A DNA stretch of 57,855 nucleotides. Origin: Nostoc sp. RI_552 (GTDB lineage: Bacteria > Cyanobacteriota > Cyanobacteriia > Cyanobacteriales > Nostocaceae). The translations under genes were made by a program, and so were the position numbers. Under the pieces are notes generated by a model. It was not told the origin of the DNA. It saw only the letters and a list, made by a program, of their open reading frames with translations, and made no database searches. Location: positions 1 through 57,855 of the forward strand of contig WGNO01000011.1 in NCBI GenBank assembly GCA_016124525.1, in the 5' to 3' direction. Shown in pieces: positions 7,771 to 17,176 of this stretch (position 1 is its first letter; each line of letters opens with the position of its first letter).

Positions 7771-7892
7771 CTGGACATTACCAACCAGAGGAAACCGTCA
7801 AATACTGATACAGGCTAATGCAGCCCAAAGATTTGCAAAGAAAATTTTTGAGTCTATCTTAATGGAACAAGAGAACTCACGTTACATTCGTC

Positions 7893-8174
7893 ATGGCTAA
7901 GGACTTTACCCAGTTGAAGAAACTACCAGATTATGAATGGCTGCAAGAACCAACTGCTGCTGTTCTACAACAATCACTTAAGAATCTCGAATCACCATTT
8001 AAAAACTTTTTTGCTAAAGGTGCTAGATTTCCGAAATTCAAAAGTCAACATTCTCACCACTCAATGGGATTTCCTGAAAGTTGCTCAATTAAAGGTGGGG
8101 GATTAAAACTACACTGCTTTGCACTTACCGGGAGATTGTCAAGAAACCCAGATAATACCAATTATTTGGGATAA
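7893..8174 (+). pseudogene. TnpB (IS200/IS605 OrfB) fragment
   Basis: MAKDFTQLKKLPDYEWLQEP, then AVLQQSLKNLESPFKNFF and RFPKFKSQHSHHSMGFPESC, is the N-terminal helix-turn region of IS605-family TnpB. In-frame sequence upstream (RTHVTFVMAKDF) extends the similarity a little. After SIKGGGLKL the sequence becomes unrelated and stops. No RuvC motifs or zinc ribbon remain, and no element ends are evident. It is a decayed insertion in the 462-base gap between the Tab2 and TldE genes; the rest of that gap holds nothing I recognise. Confidence 0.78.
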
Positions 8175-8232
8175 TTATCTGCGTCCATATATTTGCACAT
8201 CAAAATCCAAAAACCACAATTCACCGAGGGTC

Positions 8233-9543
8233 ATGGGTTCTGAAAACTTGTTACAAGATACACTAGCAGAACAGCTGCTGGAACTAGCTGTTAAATCAGG
8301 AGCAGAAGCTGCGGAAGTTTATCAATCGCGATCGCTCTCACGTCCTGTATTCTTTGAAACCAACCGTCTCAAACAGCTAGAAACCAGCCAATCCGAAGGC
8401 ACAGCACTACGACTGTGGCGAAATGGGCGACCTGGACTCACCGTAGCCTATGGTTCAGTTCCAGCACAAACAATAGTAGAACGAGCCTTAGCCTTGAGTC
8501 AGCTAAATAAACCAGAATCAATAGACCTAGTAAAAAACTCTAGAACCTCTTATCCAGACCTAGGCAAACCCGTACCATTAGAAACATTAGTCAACTGGGG
8601 CAAACAAGCCATCGCACTAATCCGTGATACCTACCCAGAAGTGCTTTGCAACGGCGACTGGGAATGTGATTCAGAAACCACCAGAATTGTGAACAGTCAA
8701 GGCTTAGATAGTTTCTACACAGACACAACCCTCAGTTGCTACATAGCAGCAGAATGGGTACGGGGGGATGATTTTTTGAGTATTGCCGATGGGCAAACAC
8801 AACGGGACATCCTTGACCCTGAAAAACTAGCTCATCAAATCCTCCAAAGATTAGATTGGTCTCAACAAAACGTCCCGCCCCCCATGGGTCGAATTCCAGT
8901 TTTATTCACATCCAAAGCAGCAGATATGCTGTGGGGAACTGCACAAGCAGCATTAAACGGCAAGCGCATCCTCGAATTAGCCTCTCCTTGGGTGGAACGC
9001 CTAGGCAAATTAGTCATATCACCCGCCCTTACCCTTTACCAAAACCCACAAGCAGGACCCTACAGTTGTCCTTTTGATGACGAAGGCACTCCAACAACAT
9101 TATTAGTTTTCATCCAAGAAGGAATTTTACAAAACTATTATTGCGATCGCGCCACGGGACAACAACTAGGCATTAAAACCACTGGTAATGGTTTTCGCCC
9201 TAGTTTTGGCAGTTATCCCACCCCTGGCTTATTTAATTTCTTGATCCAGCCCGGTTCAGCATCACTAGAAGACTTAATCAAGGAAATAGATGATGGCTTA
9301 ATTGTAGATCAAATACTTGGTAGTGGTGACGCCATTTCTGGAGACTTTTCCATCAACATTGACTTAGGTTATCGCGTCAAAAACGGTCAGATAATTGGGC
9401 GAGTCAAAGATACAATGGTCGCAGGTAACGTATACACAGCCATGAAACAATTAGTAGCACTAGGTAGTGACGCTGATTGGAATGGATCTTGCTACACTCC
9501 ATCACTCATAGTAGAGGGATTGTCCGCGATCGGTAAAACCTAA
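8233..9543 (+). CDS. tldE: TldE/PmbA, metalloprotease TldD/E complex subunit
   Basis: A 436-residue PmbA/TldE protein, the non-metal-binding half of the heterodimeric protease that degrades small unfolded peptides and trims some RiPP leaders. Visible: AEAAEVYQSRSLSRPVFFE near the start, the mid-region VLFTSKAADMLWGT, then PFDDEGTPTTLLVFIQEG, GDAISGDFSINIDLGYRVKNG and TMVAGNVYTAMKQ. The HExxxH metal motif of TldD is absent, as expected. I chose ATG 8233 because GAGGG lies five bases upstream; the in-frame ATG at 8119 would add TnpB-derived nonsense. Its partner tldD lies at 23.9 kb, so the pair is split. Confidence 0.9.
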   Translation: MGSENLLQDTLAEQLLELAVKSGAEAAEVYQSRSLSRPVFFETNRLKQLETSQSEGTALRLWRNGRPGLTVAYGSVPAQTIVERALALSQLNKPESIDLVKNSRTSYPDLGKPVPLETLVNWGKQAIALIRDTYPEVLCNGDWECDSETTRIVNSQGLDSFYTDTTLSCYIAAEWVRGDDFLSIADGQTQRDILDPEKLAHQILQRLDWSQQNVPPPMGRIPVLFTSKAADMLWGTAQAALNGKRILELASPWVERLGKLVISPALTLYQNPQAGPYSCPFDDEGTPTTLLVFIQEGILQNYYCDRATGQQLGIKTTGNGFRPSFGSYPTPGLFNFLIQPGSASLEDLIKEIDDGLIVDQILGSGDAISGDFSINIDLGYRVKNGQIIGRVKDTMVAGNVYTAMKQLVALGSDADWNGSCYTPSLIVEGLSAIGKT

Positions 9544-9590
9544 TCCACCAGATCCTCCCACACACACTCAACAGTGAACCAAGAACAATT

Positions 9591-12272
9591 ATGGCGCTTT
9601 CCGTCCTGAATCAGCGCTTTCGCCAGTGGTTGCAACCCAGAAGAAGTTTAGCCATTGCCGAAGCCTGTATTATTGGTCTTGTGGCCGCCCTTTCTGCGGT
9701 ATTGCTAAAAGTCGGGTCAGGATGGTTAGGAACATGGCGAGTCCAAACCAGCCAAATTGTACCACCATGGCTAGCCTTACCAACCATTGGCATGACCTTT
9801 GGGTTTGTAGCCGGGTGGTTAGTGAATAAATTTGCCCCAGAAGCATCAGGTAGCGGTATCCCACAAGTTAAAGCCACCCTTGCCAACGTGCCAATTACAT
9901 TATCCTGGCGAGTAGCAACGGTCAAATTACTCAGTGCCATAATCACCCTCGGTTCAGGCCTAAGTTTAGGGCGACAAGGACCCACCGTTCATGTTGGCGC
10001 AGGATTAGCAGCAGGAATGAGTCGCTGGGTTCCCACCTCCCCAGATCATCGACGGCAAATGATCGCCGCCGGTGCCGGTGCTGGTTTATCCGCCGCCTTT
10101 AACGCTCCCATTGCTGGTGTACTATTCATTGTAGAAGAACTACTGCACGACTTATCAGGACTGACCCTAGGAACCGCCATAATCGCTTCTTTCATTGGTG
10201 GAGTAATATCTCGGCTGTTGGGTGGCGGTAGTTTGGAATTAAACCTAGACTTAATGCGATACACAACCCAGTTCAGCCTACCAGAAATTCCTTTTTTTTT
10301 ATTGTTGGGAGTTTTGGCAGGGTTACTGGGTGCAGTATTTAATCATGGTGTAATCGCCAGCATTAAAATTTATCAAAATTTACACCTCAGCTTACCGCTA
10401 AAAATGGCTTTAGCTGGATTCATTTCTGGTTCATTGGTAGCAATGCTTCCAGAACACTTCCGTAACTATGCCGGGTTAAGGGAGTACATGATTCTCAGTG
10501 AAGCCAACACATCCCTTGCAGCCATCGCCTTTTTATCTCAATTTATTCTCACCCTAATTGCCTTTGGTTCAGGAGCCACTGGAGGCTTGTTTGCCCCTAG
10601 CCTCATATTGGGTTCTTGTTTAGGACACCTAGTTGGTGTATCTTCCTCTTATTTTTTGACGATAGACTCTCCCACCACCTACGCCTTGGCGGGTATGGGA
10701 GGGTTTTTTAGTGCCGTCTCCAAAGTACCAATCACAGCCATTGTGATTGTATTTGAAATGACCACAGATTTCAACCTAGTACTACCTTTAATGATTGTCT
10801 CCGTAGCTGCTTACTTAGTTTCAGACAAAGTAATGCCCGGATCCCTATACGATAAACTATTGCAACTCAAAGGCATCACAATTAATAAAGCTGCCTCCAC
10901 AGAAGGGATATTAAAAAAGCTAACCGCTAACGACGTAATGCAGCGACAAGTAGAAACCCTAGATGCAGACATGACCTTGGAAGAAGCAATGCAAGTATTT
11001 TCTCGTTCCCATCATCGGGGCTTTCCAGTAGTAGAAAACGGTAAACTAGTGGGAATTATCACGCAATCAGATTTAGTCACCACTAAAACTTGTTCCGGGG
11101 ACAGTGATTCATACATCCTTGGCGGTACTCAGTCATCAAATCAAATATGGTTGAGAGATATTATGAGCCAGTCCCCAATGACAGTGCAACCGAAACATAA
11201 CCTCGGCACTGTATTATATCTATTAGACCGGTATCAAATCAGCCGCTTACCAGTGGTAGAAGGGCAGAAATTAATTGGTATTATTACCCGTGCAGACATT
11301 ATCCGCGCCCAAGCAGAACATCTCAATTATGGTAACGTCACCCCAGAGTCACAACCAGAACCATCTTATGTAGTTTACCAAACGCGATCGCCCAACATTG
11401 GTAGAGGACGGTTATTAGTACCAGTAGCTAACCCAGAAACCGCCGCCATTCTCCTACAAATAGCTGCCGCCATTGCCCGCCATCGACACTACGAAATCGA
11501 ATGCGTGCAAATAATATTAGTATCCCCCCATAGTTCCCCATCAGAAACACCAGTCAGAACAGCCAGAAGTCGCCGCCTACTACGCCATGCAGAAATTCTG
11601 GCAAAAAAGTGGAAAATTCCTTTACACACCCAAATCAGAGTCGCCCACGACCCCGCCCAAGCAATATTAGAAACCATCAAAGAACGACACATCAACCTCA
11701 TATTAATGGGTTGGAAAGGTCAAACCTTCACCCCTGGTCGGATTTTTGGCAACACAGTAGATACCATAATTCGCCAAGCCACCTGTGATGTAATGCTAGT
11801 AAAACTCCCTCAAACTAATTGCCTTCAGCACCCCCATCAGGGCAATCACACCCCACCTTCTACCCCCCAATTCAACCGTTGGTTAGTAACAATGGCTGGG
11901 GGACCCAACATTAGAGTCGCAATTAAATTACTACCCGCCCTAGTCACCCTAGGAAACAATCCACTTATTACCCTAACACAGGTATTCAAACCATCTCAAC
12001 CAAGACCAGACATGACAGTTTTACAACAAGCCATCCGTCTATTAATGCGTCGGCGCAAAATACCCAGCAACATAGTAGCCATCCCAGTCCAAGCTTCATC
12101 CGTTGTTAATGGTGTAATTGACCTAGTCAAAACCGAAAATTATGATGTTGTTGTTTTAGGAGCCTCTCGTGAGGGATTATTACAACAAGCAGTTCAAGGT
12201 AACATTCCCGAAGCTATCGCATCCGGAGTGGACTGTACAGTAATTTTAGTCAGAGGAGCCATTAGTTCCTAG
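9591..12272 (+). CDS. ClC-family chloride channel/exchanger with CBS and universal-stress domains
   Basis: An 893-residue inner-membrane protein. Residues about 20-430 are the ClC pore: GSGIPQVK (87-94), GRQGPTVH (127-134), AAFNAPIAGVLFIVEEL and GGLFAPSLILG. Residues about 450-600 form two CBS modules (NDVMQRQVETLD; RDIMSQSPMTVQ), which usually sense adenine nucleotides. The tail (about 630-893) has two UspA-like units, the first ending in the GRIFGNTVDTIIRQ signature. The usual gating Glu of the G(K/R)EGP motif is Gln129, which in well-studied homologues disables the glutamate gate and proton coupling. The gene ends inside the 3' end of the convergent kinase gene (11-base overlap). Confidence 0.92.
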   Translation: MALSVLNQRFRQWLQPRRSLAIAEACIIGLVAALSAVLLKVGSGWLGTWRVQTSQIVPPWLALPTIGMTFGFVAGWLVNKFAPEASGSGIPQVKATLANVPITLSWRVATVKLLSAIITLGSGLSLGRQGPTVHVGAGLAAGMSRWVPTSPDHRRQMIAAGAGAGLSAAFNAPIAGVLFIVEELLHDLSGLTLGTAIIASFIGGVISRLLGGGSLELNLDLMRYTTQFSLPEIPFFLLLGVLAGLLGAVFNHGVIASIKIYQNLHLSLPLKMALAGFISGSLVAMLPEHFRNYAGLREYMILSEANTSLAAIAFLSQFILTLIAFGSGATGGLFAPSLILGSCLGHLVGVSSSYFLTIDSPTTYALAGMGGFFSAVSKVPITAIVIVFEMTTDFNLVLPLMIVSVAAYLVSDKVMPGSLYDKLLQLKGITINKAASTEGILKKLTANDVMQRQVETLDADMTLEEAMQVFSRSHHRGFPVVENGKLVGIITQSDLVTTKTCSGDSDSYILGGTQSSNQIWLRDIMSQSPMTVQPKHNLGTVLYLLDRYQISRLPVVEGQKLIGIITRADIIRAQAEHLNYGNVTPESQPEPSYVVYQTRSPNIGRGRLLVPVANPETAAILLQIAAAIARHRHYEIECVQIILVSPHSSPSETPVRTARSRRLLRHAEILAKKWKIPLHTQIRVAHDPAQAILETIKERHINLILMGWKGQTFTPGRIFGNTVDTIIRQATCDVMLVKLPQTNCLQHPHQGNHTPPSTPQFNRWLVTMAGGPNIRVAIKLLPALVTLGNNPLITLTQVFKPSQPRPDMTVLQQAIRLLMRRRKIPSNIVAIPVQASSVVNGVIDLVKTENYDVVVLGASREGLLQQAVQGNIPEAIASGVDCTVILVRGAISS

Positions 12273-14328
12273 AAACTCGCCAAATGATAATTTTATTATC
12301 CTCGCTAGCACTAACAAGAGTTTTACCATCCGGGCTGATAGCAATAGATGTTATGCTGTCGGCATGTTTCTGAAGTTTACTGATTTCCTTACCTGTGGAT
12401 AAATTCCAAAATCTAATTGTGCCACGGCGGTCACCACTAGCAAGAGTACTATTATCAGGACTAAAAGCAATAGATGTCACCGTTTCAGGATTTTCTGGTA
12501 GCGTGTGAGTTTTTTGTTTTGTAGCTAAATTCCAAAACTTAATTGTGCGATCGCGGCTAGCACTTGCAAAAGTGATACCATCTGGACTAAAGGCAACATC
12601 TGTTACAGTTTCTCCATCCTCCCCAATTGTGCTAATCAAAACAGCCTTATTGAGATCCCAAACCTTAATACTTTTGTCAAAACCACCACTAACAAGGGTT
12701 ACACCATCGGAGCTAATAGCCAGAGAACGCACCCAAAAACCATGACCTTTTAGTGTGTGTTTTAACCTTCCCGTCGCTATATCCCACAGTTTTATAGAGT
12801 AATCATCGCTACCACTAGCCAAAGTAGCACCATCTGGAGTTATGGCCAGAGCCTGAATAGAATCAGAATGTCCTCTCAGGGTGTGAATTAACTCACCTGT
12901 TGACAAATCCCAAATTTTGATAGTACTATCGTCACTGCCACTCACCAAAGTGCGTCCATCGGGACTAATAACCACCGCATTTACCCTTTGGAGATGTCCA
13001 TCAAGGGTGGTCATTTCCTTTCCTGAATCAAGATTCCACACCTTGATAACCCCATTGTTCCGGGGGCATTGGTGACCAAGGCAATGGCCACCGCTAACAA
13101 AAAACTGGTTATCGGGACTAATAGCCACAGACACAACCAAATCTCCATGACCTTCCAGGACTTCAGCCAAAGAAAAGTTATTCCAAATCAAACTTGACGA
13201 CCCAAGACGACGCGCCGATGCACCTGGATGATGACGATATTGAGTTAGTCGAGACAATAAAATAGAGTGGACACGGCGATATTGCTGATACCAAGAATCT
13301 TGGATGCCAAACAAGAGAATTAAACCACACACCAAAACCATACTTTTTACCAAAGTATACTTGACAGGTAAAGATAAAAACTGAGTTACTGATGGTTTTT
13401 CAAAGGCCTTACCTTTTGGTGGTAGTGCTAGTACCTCTTTTGGAGTCAAAACCTGAATAACTTCATCCGCCGATTGAAAACGCTCCTGGATATCCTTTTT
13501 TAATAGCCCATCGAGAACATAATCCAAATCATTACTCAGTGGACTTCGCAAAAATTGTCGCCAATTATTCACCCAGCCATAGCCATATTCCATCCACAAC
13601 TGAAACGGAGAAACCCCAGTCAGCAAGTGAAAGCAAGTAGCACCCAAACCAAACAAATCACTAGCTGGGTAAGCTTGACCGTCTCTAATTTGTTCTAGAG
13701 GGGAATAACCATGAGAACCAATAGATGTACCACTTTTCCTCTTTACCCTCGCCGTTAATTGCTTCGAGGAACCAAAATCAATCAAACTTAATCGTCCATC
13801 ACCATGACGGCGGATAATATTTTCTGGTTTGATATCCCGGTGAATCACACCACGATCATGGATAAACTTGAGAACAGGCAACAAATGCTGCAAAATTCCT
13901 TGCACTTCCCCAGGTCTATAAACCTTTCCCCCTTGCAACTCCTTTAACAAATTATGCCCGTTAACAAACTGTTGTACCAGATATAAACAATTATCCTGCT
14001 CAAAAAAAGCCAATAGAGTTGGTATTTGTGGATGTTCACCCAGTTCTTGCAGACGCTTTGCCTCTTCAGCAAACAACTCCACCGCCTTCCTTTGGGACCA
14101 AGTTCCTTGAAACTTCGGCGCTAATTGTTTAACCACACAACGTTCATTGAGCTTATCAGTATCTTCAGATAAATAAGTCCTACCAAACCCCCCCTCATCA
14201 GAAAGCACCCGAATGACCCGGAAGCGACCTCGCAAAAGTGGTACCAAAGGAGTGCTACAAGACTTGCATAACTTGTTTTGATCAGAATTTAGGGGATTCA
14301 GACAATCAGGATTTAAACAGCAGATCAT
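12262..14328 (-). CDS. serine/threonine kinase with zinc ribbon, membrane helix and WD40 propeller
   Basis: A 688-residue Hanks-type kinase. Order: an N-terminal Cys cluster (MICCLNPDC...CKSC, 1-24) like a zinc ribbon; kinase domain about 35-300 with glycine loop DEGGFGRTYL, Lys in CVVKQL, HRDIKPEN and IDFGSSK; one hydrophobic helix (about 325-345); then about seven WD40 repeats (400-688), e.g. SPDGRTLVSGSDDSTIKIWD. The active-site residues look complete. The WD40 half should lie on the other side of the membrane or serve as a docking platform. This fusion is typical of filamentous cyanobacteria; substrates are unknown. Its stop codon overlaps the ClC stop region tail to tail. Confidence 0.92.
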   Translation of the reverse strand: MICCLNPDCLNPLNSDQNKLCKSCSTPLVPLLRGRFRVIRVLSDEGGFGRTYLSEDTDKLNERCVVKQLAPKFQGTWSQRKAVELFAEEAKRLQELGEHPQIPTLLAFFEQDNCLYLVQQFVNGHNLLKELQGGKVYRPGEVQGILQHLLPVLKFIHDRGVIHRDIKPENIIRRHGDGRLSLIDFGSSKQLTARVKRKSGTSIGSHGYSPLEQIRDGQAYPASDLFGLGATCFHLLTGVSPFQLWMEYGYGWVNNWRQFLRSPLSNDLDYVLDGLLKKDIQERFQSADEVIQVLTPKEVLALPPKGKAFEKPSVTQFLSLPVKYTLVKSMVLVCGLILLFGIQDSWYQQYRRVHSILLSRLTQYRHHPGASARRLGSSSLIWNNFSLAEVLEGHGDLVVSVAISPDNQFFVSGGHCLGHQCPRNNGVIKVWNLDSGKEMTTLDGHLQRVNAVVISPDGRTLVSGSDDSTIKIWDLSTGELIHTLRGHSDSIQALAITPDGATLASGSDDYSIKLWDIATGRLKHTLKGHGFWVRSLAISSDGVTLVSGGFDKSIKVWDLNKAVLISTIGEDGETVTDVAFSPDGITFASASRDRTIKFWNLATKQKTHTLPENPETVTSIAFSPDNSTLASGDRRGTIRFWNLSTGKEISKLQKHADSITSIAISPDGKTLVSASEDNKIIIWRVSRN

Positions 14329-14528
14329 TTTGACTGGCTAGGGCGCCGCCCTCGGCGCGATCGCACAAAAAATAATGGTAAATTAACCCCCAAAGACTCC
14401 CTCATACCTAATATTAGCTCTCACATTATAATGACATAAAGCACTATTCCCAAACCAGCAACATAAATTAACTTAGCTAATTTGCTAGGTGCTAATAAAG
14501 GAATTTATCTTCCGTTAAATCTGTAACC

Positions 14529-14699
14529 CTAACAGAAGTTCTCTTGCTTTATAAAGATAATAAATTTTGGTAAATGCTCACCTGTTCTTTTGCTTACAGG
14601 AAAAATCCAAGAACCACGAGGATTCACAATTTTTCTTGATTGTACTATATATCTAGAATTTTGGATATAAAACCCCATCTTTTTAGGAAGGCCTTTCAT
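14529..14699 (-). CDS. candidate 56-residue ORF in a 549-base gap
   Basis: The gap 14329-14877 has no recognised gene. This frame (MKGLPKKMGFYIQNSRYIVQ at the start, a central IVNPRGSWIFPVSKRTGEH, ending IKQENFC) has plausible composition but no clear ribosome site and no family I know. It may be a gene fragment or chance. The same gap holds a GC-rich palindrome just upstream of the kinase (GCGCCG 14343-14348 with CGGCGC 14353-14358) and a HIP1 octamer. Confidence 0.2.
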   Translation of the reverse strand: MKGLPKKMGFYIQNSRYIVQSRKIVNPRGSWIFPVSKRTGEHLPKFIIFIKQENFC

Positions 14700-14877
14700 A
14701 AAATCACATTTGTAGCAGGGTAATTGCTACTTCACAAGTAGACGCTGCTCCTTGACAAATATATTCCTCTGTTCTGCTTCGTATTCCTAGTATCAATTGC
14801 AAGTGGGTAAAAAATTTACAGGTACCAGACGAACCAAGGGTCATCTTACCTAAAGGTTCAGGAGTAACCAAGTATTT

Positions 14878-15234
14878 CTAATTACCTGTGAGTTTTTCCA
14901 AGAAATTCTGAATATTTTCTTCTAGTGAAGTTGAACTTTGTGAATTTTCAGGATTCTTCATTTTGTCTATATCAGCATCTCCCTGAACTTCATTGAGTCC
15001 CTTGGTAGAATTTTCTTGAACTTCTTTCATTCTTAACCGTTGGGATTTAGCTACTTCGTCGGTCTTGCGTTGAGTTTCTAGAAGTTGTGTAGGTCCCTCC
15101 TGGACATCGCTTTCATAGCTAATGATGGCAAAAGCAGGTGATGTGCTGGATAAGAATAGCAGGGTACAAACAAAAGCGATAATTACAAAACCCACTGGGC
15201 GTAAAATAGATAAAACAAAATCAAAAATCTTCAT
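14878..15234 (-). CDS. secreted low-temperature-induced-like protein
   Basis: A 118-residue protein counted from ATG 15232-15234, chosen because GGAGGA sits just upstream; the longer frame to 15282 lacks such a site. Residues 1-37 are a signal peptide (IRP-GFVIIAFVCTLLFL core, SPAFA cleavage site). The mature part is charged and helical: TQLLETQRKTDEVAKS, KEVQENSTKGLNEVQGDADI, MKNPENSQSSTSLEENIQNF, LEKLTGN. I recall this pattern from cyanobacterial proteins annotated low-temperature-induced; the biochemical role is unknown. It lies alone between divergent long spacers. Confidence 0.62.
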   Translation of the reverse strand: MKIFDFVLSILRPVGFVIIAFVCTLLFLSSTSPAFAIISYESDVQEGPTQLLETQRKTDEVAKSQRLRMKEVQENSTKGLNEVQGDADIDKMKNPENSQSSTSLEENIQNFLEKLTGN

Positions 15235-15748
15235 CTTTAATCCTCCATAACAGCTGCAACAACCCAACATTGGCACATTCAATAATTAATCTATGGTTTT
15301 AGGCGCAAAAATAGAAATGACATTGATGTGTGCTTTTTTATTCTTTAAATCATGAAATCGTAAATACCTAATTAATTATTGTGTTTTACACAGATATTCT
15401 TCAAGGCAATTTCATCTTTTACAGTTTTACTTGTAAATAACTCATTCTTGTATCGACCTGTGGAATGAAATTGATTGTATTTATCCTTAAAGGGTGTTTT
15501 AAAACTTTTACATGGTGAACTTAGACACTTGCACATCCCCCCTTAATAAGTTCACAGGGGTAGGTTTTTTAATAGGTTTTTTACATTGTCGTCACGGCAA
15601 GACAAATAATACAAGGTGGGATTGTACACAAGGAAGTTATGCCAGTGTGTGAAAAAATACCCCTTTAAGAGCTATTAAAAGCAATTGATGGAGAAAAAGG
15701 AAGTGGGAATGGGAATAAGCCATTTAAACAAATGCCTTTGCCATTAAG
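15235..15748. other. intergenic spacer, no gene recognised
   Basis: AT-rich upstream region of the secreted protein. It contains GGGGTAGGTTTTTTA near 15552, which recurs on the opposite strand near 39690, suggesting a shared repeat fragment. I see no RNA gene or coding frame. Confidence 0.3.
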
Positions 15749-15874
15749 TTAATCAGCAATAATGGTGAGGAATCCTTCGAGAAAACAAGAAATTTCACGG
15801 ACACTTTCCCGGACATAGGAACTTTTAAAACCACCTCTTAACTCGACTTCATACCTCAGTTTGTAATTTTCAGC
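15749..15874 (-). pseudogene. in-frame continuation of the 15875-16324 gene beyond an amber codon
   Basis: Directly after TAG at 15875-15877 the same frame reads AENYKLRYEVELRGGFKSS, then YVRESVREISCFLEGFL and TIIAD before TAA at 15749-15751. The 41 codons have natural composition with no further stop, so they look like the genuine C-terminus of the preceding protein. Confidence 0.6.
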
Positions 15875-16324
15875 CTAGGAATCATACCACTCCCTCACTA
15901 CAGAATTCCCAGCTTGCGCTTCTTGCCAAAGTTGATGTAAAAATAACTCAAGGTGTGAAACTGGGGATAAAGCCTGACCAAAACAATGGTGATAGTTGGG
16001 GTAATCTCCCATGGTGGTGACGAACAAACCCACAGCATCTTGAGAACCATCAGATAGCCAAAAACCCCTTAAAGTAAGTTCCATATACTCACTGTCACAG
16101 GTACACAAGCTCATAATTTCACAGTTATGTTGTTTAACTTCAGCCTTGAGGGTCTCCATTCCTGGTAAATCAACAGGAAGCAGAAAGGAAGCAGTGGTGG
16201 ATTCAACATATAGATTTTGCCCAACGCGCAGTGCTAAAACCACTCGCTGGGCCACCCATTCTTCTAGTGATTGAGTTAAACACTCTAAATAAAAGCTGCT
16301 TTCGGTGTAAGTTAATTTCAGCAT
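15875..16324 (-). CDS. cyanobacterial hypothetical protein, cut by an amber codon
   Basis: A 149-residue open frame starting MLKLTYTESSFYLECL, with WVAQRVVLALRVGQNLYVES, SLCTCDSEYMELTLRGFWLS, DAVGLFVTTMGD and a helical end HLELFLHQLWQEAQAG. No membrane segment or signal peptide is visible. I do not recognise a functional domain. A good AGGAG ribosome site precedes ATG 16322-16324. The frame halts at TAG 15875-15877 right after VVREWYDS, but coding-like sequence continues in frame for 41 codons. The intact ancestor was probably about 190 residues. The product is either a truncated protein, a read-through protein or a fresh pseudogene. Confidence 0.65.
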   Translation of the reverse strand: MLKLTYTESSFYLECLTQSLEEWVAQRVVLALRVGQNLYVESTTASFLLPVDLPGMETLKAEVKQHNCEIMSLCTCDSEYMELTLRGFWLSDGSQDAVGLFVTTMGDYPNYHHCFGQALSPVSHLELFLHQLWQEAQAGNSVVREWYDS

Positions 16325-16409
16325 TCCTTATGCTCTCCTGTTATTCCAGGTTTGCTGGCACATCTATCCAGAACTGTATTATGGTTACAGCTTTAATCTT
16401 GATTAAAAC

Positions 16410-16439
16410 CCCCGCTTCTTACTTGGGTGAGAAGTGGGG
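16410..16439. repeat. hairpin in the divergent spacer 16325-16657
   Basis: CCCCGCTTCT (16410-16419) pairs with AGAAGTGGGG (16430-16439), allowing one G-U pair, around a 10-base loop. It lies upstream of both flanking genes, so it is more likely a dispersed repeat or structured leader than a terminator. The rest of this 333-base spacer shows nothing recognised. Confidence 0.42.
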
Positions 16440-16657
16440 TTCAAATTAAACCGCAAAATTTCCTGGTTTCACCTGGTTACAGTATTTTTCAATTTATAGC
16501 CTCCACTGACTTGATTTATTTCTAGTTTTAAACTCAGCACACAGCCAGTCGAGATGGAATAAACGACTTTCAGAGCAAATTTCACCTATTTGAAGATTTG
16601 TTTAAACATACTACACTTGTATTACCATACTGTCCACACCTTTAAGGAGCAAAAGTT

Positions 16658-16993
16658 ATGCACACAATCCCCCGCACCCCCACCACGGAGATGGAAGTTA
16701 CTAGTATCCGCCTAGAGCGAGAACTTAAAGATAAACTTAAAGAAATCGCCGGCAATCAGGGATATCAAGCTTTGATTAGAGATATCCTCTGGAATTATGT
16801 ACAACAAAAATCGGGTGAATGGAAACCCCAATTTTCACGAGCCGACATTCGAGCTAGTATAGCCGCCACTGCTCAACAAGAAGAACGTTGTGTACTCACA
16901 GGTCGATTAATTGAACCCCAACAACCAATGTTGTTAGGACTCACCAAGAAGGGCGATATGGTTACTCTAAGTATCGAAAGTTTGGCCTCTTAG
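16658..16993 (+). CDS. ribbon-helix-helix DNA-binding protein
   Basis: A 111-residue soluble protein. Residues about 12-50 have the RHH pattern: strand EVTSIRLERELKDKLKEIA, then NQGYQALIRDILWNYVQQK, as in Arc/CopG-type dimeric regulators. The C-terminal half (FSRADIRASIAATAQQEERC, then VLTGRLIEPQQPMLLGL) is conserved-looking but of unknown role. It could autoregulate. An AAGGAG site lies about 8 bases before ATG. A strong hairpin follows, so it is likely monocistronic. Confidence 0.78.
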   Translation: MHTIPRTPTTEMEVTSIRLERELKDKLKEIAGNQGYQALIRDILWNYVQQKSGEWKPQFSRADIRASIAATAQQEERCVLTGRLIEPQQPMLLGLTKKGDMVTLSIESLAS

Positions 16994-17009
16994 GTTTTTA
17001 TTCCGGTAA

Positions 17010-17047
17010 ATGCAGCCCCATTATACTCGTGAGTAATTGGGCTGCAT
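17010..17047 (+). terminator. stem-loop after the RHH gene
   Basis: ATGCAGCCC (17010-17018) pairs perfectly with GGGCTGCAT (17039-17047), and inner bases ATTA/TAAT extend the stem. It starts 17 bases after the stop codon. Only short T-runs follow, so it may be an atypical terminator. Confidence 0.52.
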
Positions 17048-17176
17048 CCAAAATTTAGCTCTTTTCTGGCTATGGGTAGATGTGAGCAGGGCAAAAGGGA
17101 CATTACTTAATTTATTCATTAAATCTTAAATTTTTATAAAATTTTATATCTACAGTTTTTTCTTTGACTCTCCCAG

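Noticed and set aside
8119..8232. 38-codon N-terminal extension of TldE
   Set aside because: Encoded by DNA of the TnpB remnant; the TldE family starts near the ATG at 8233, which has a GAGGG site.
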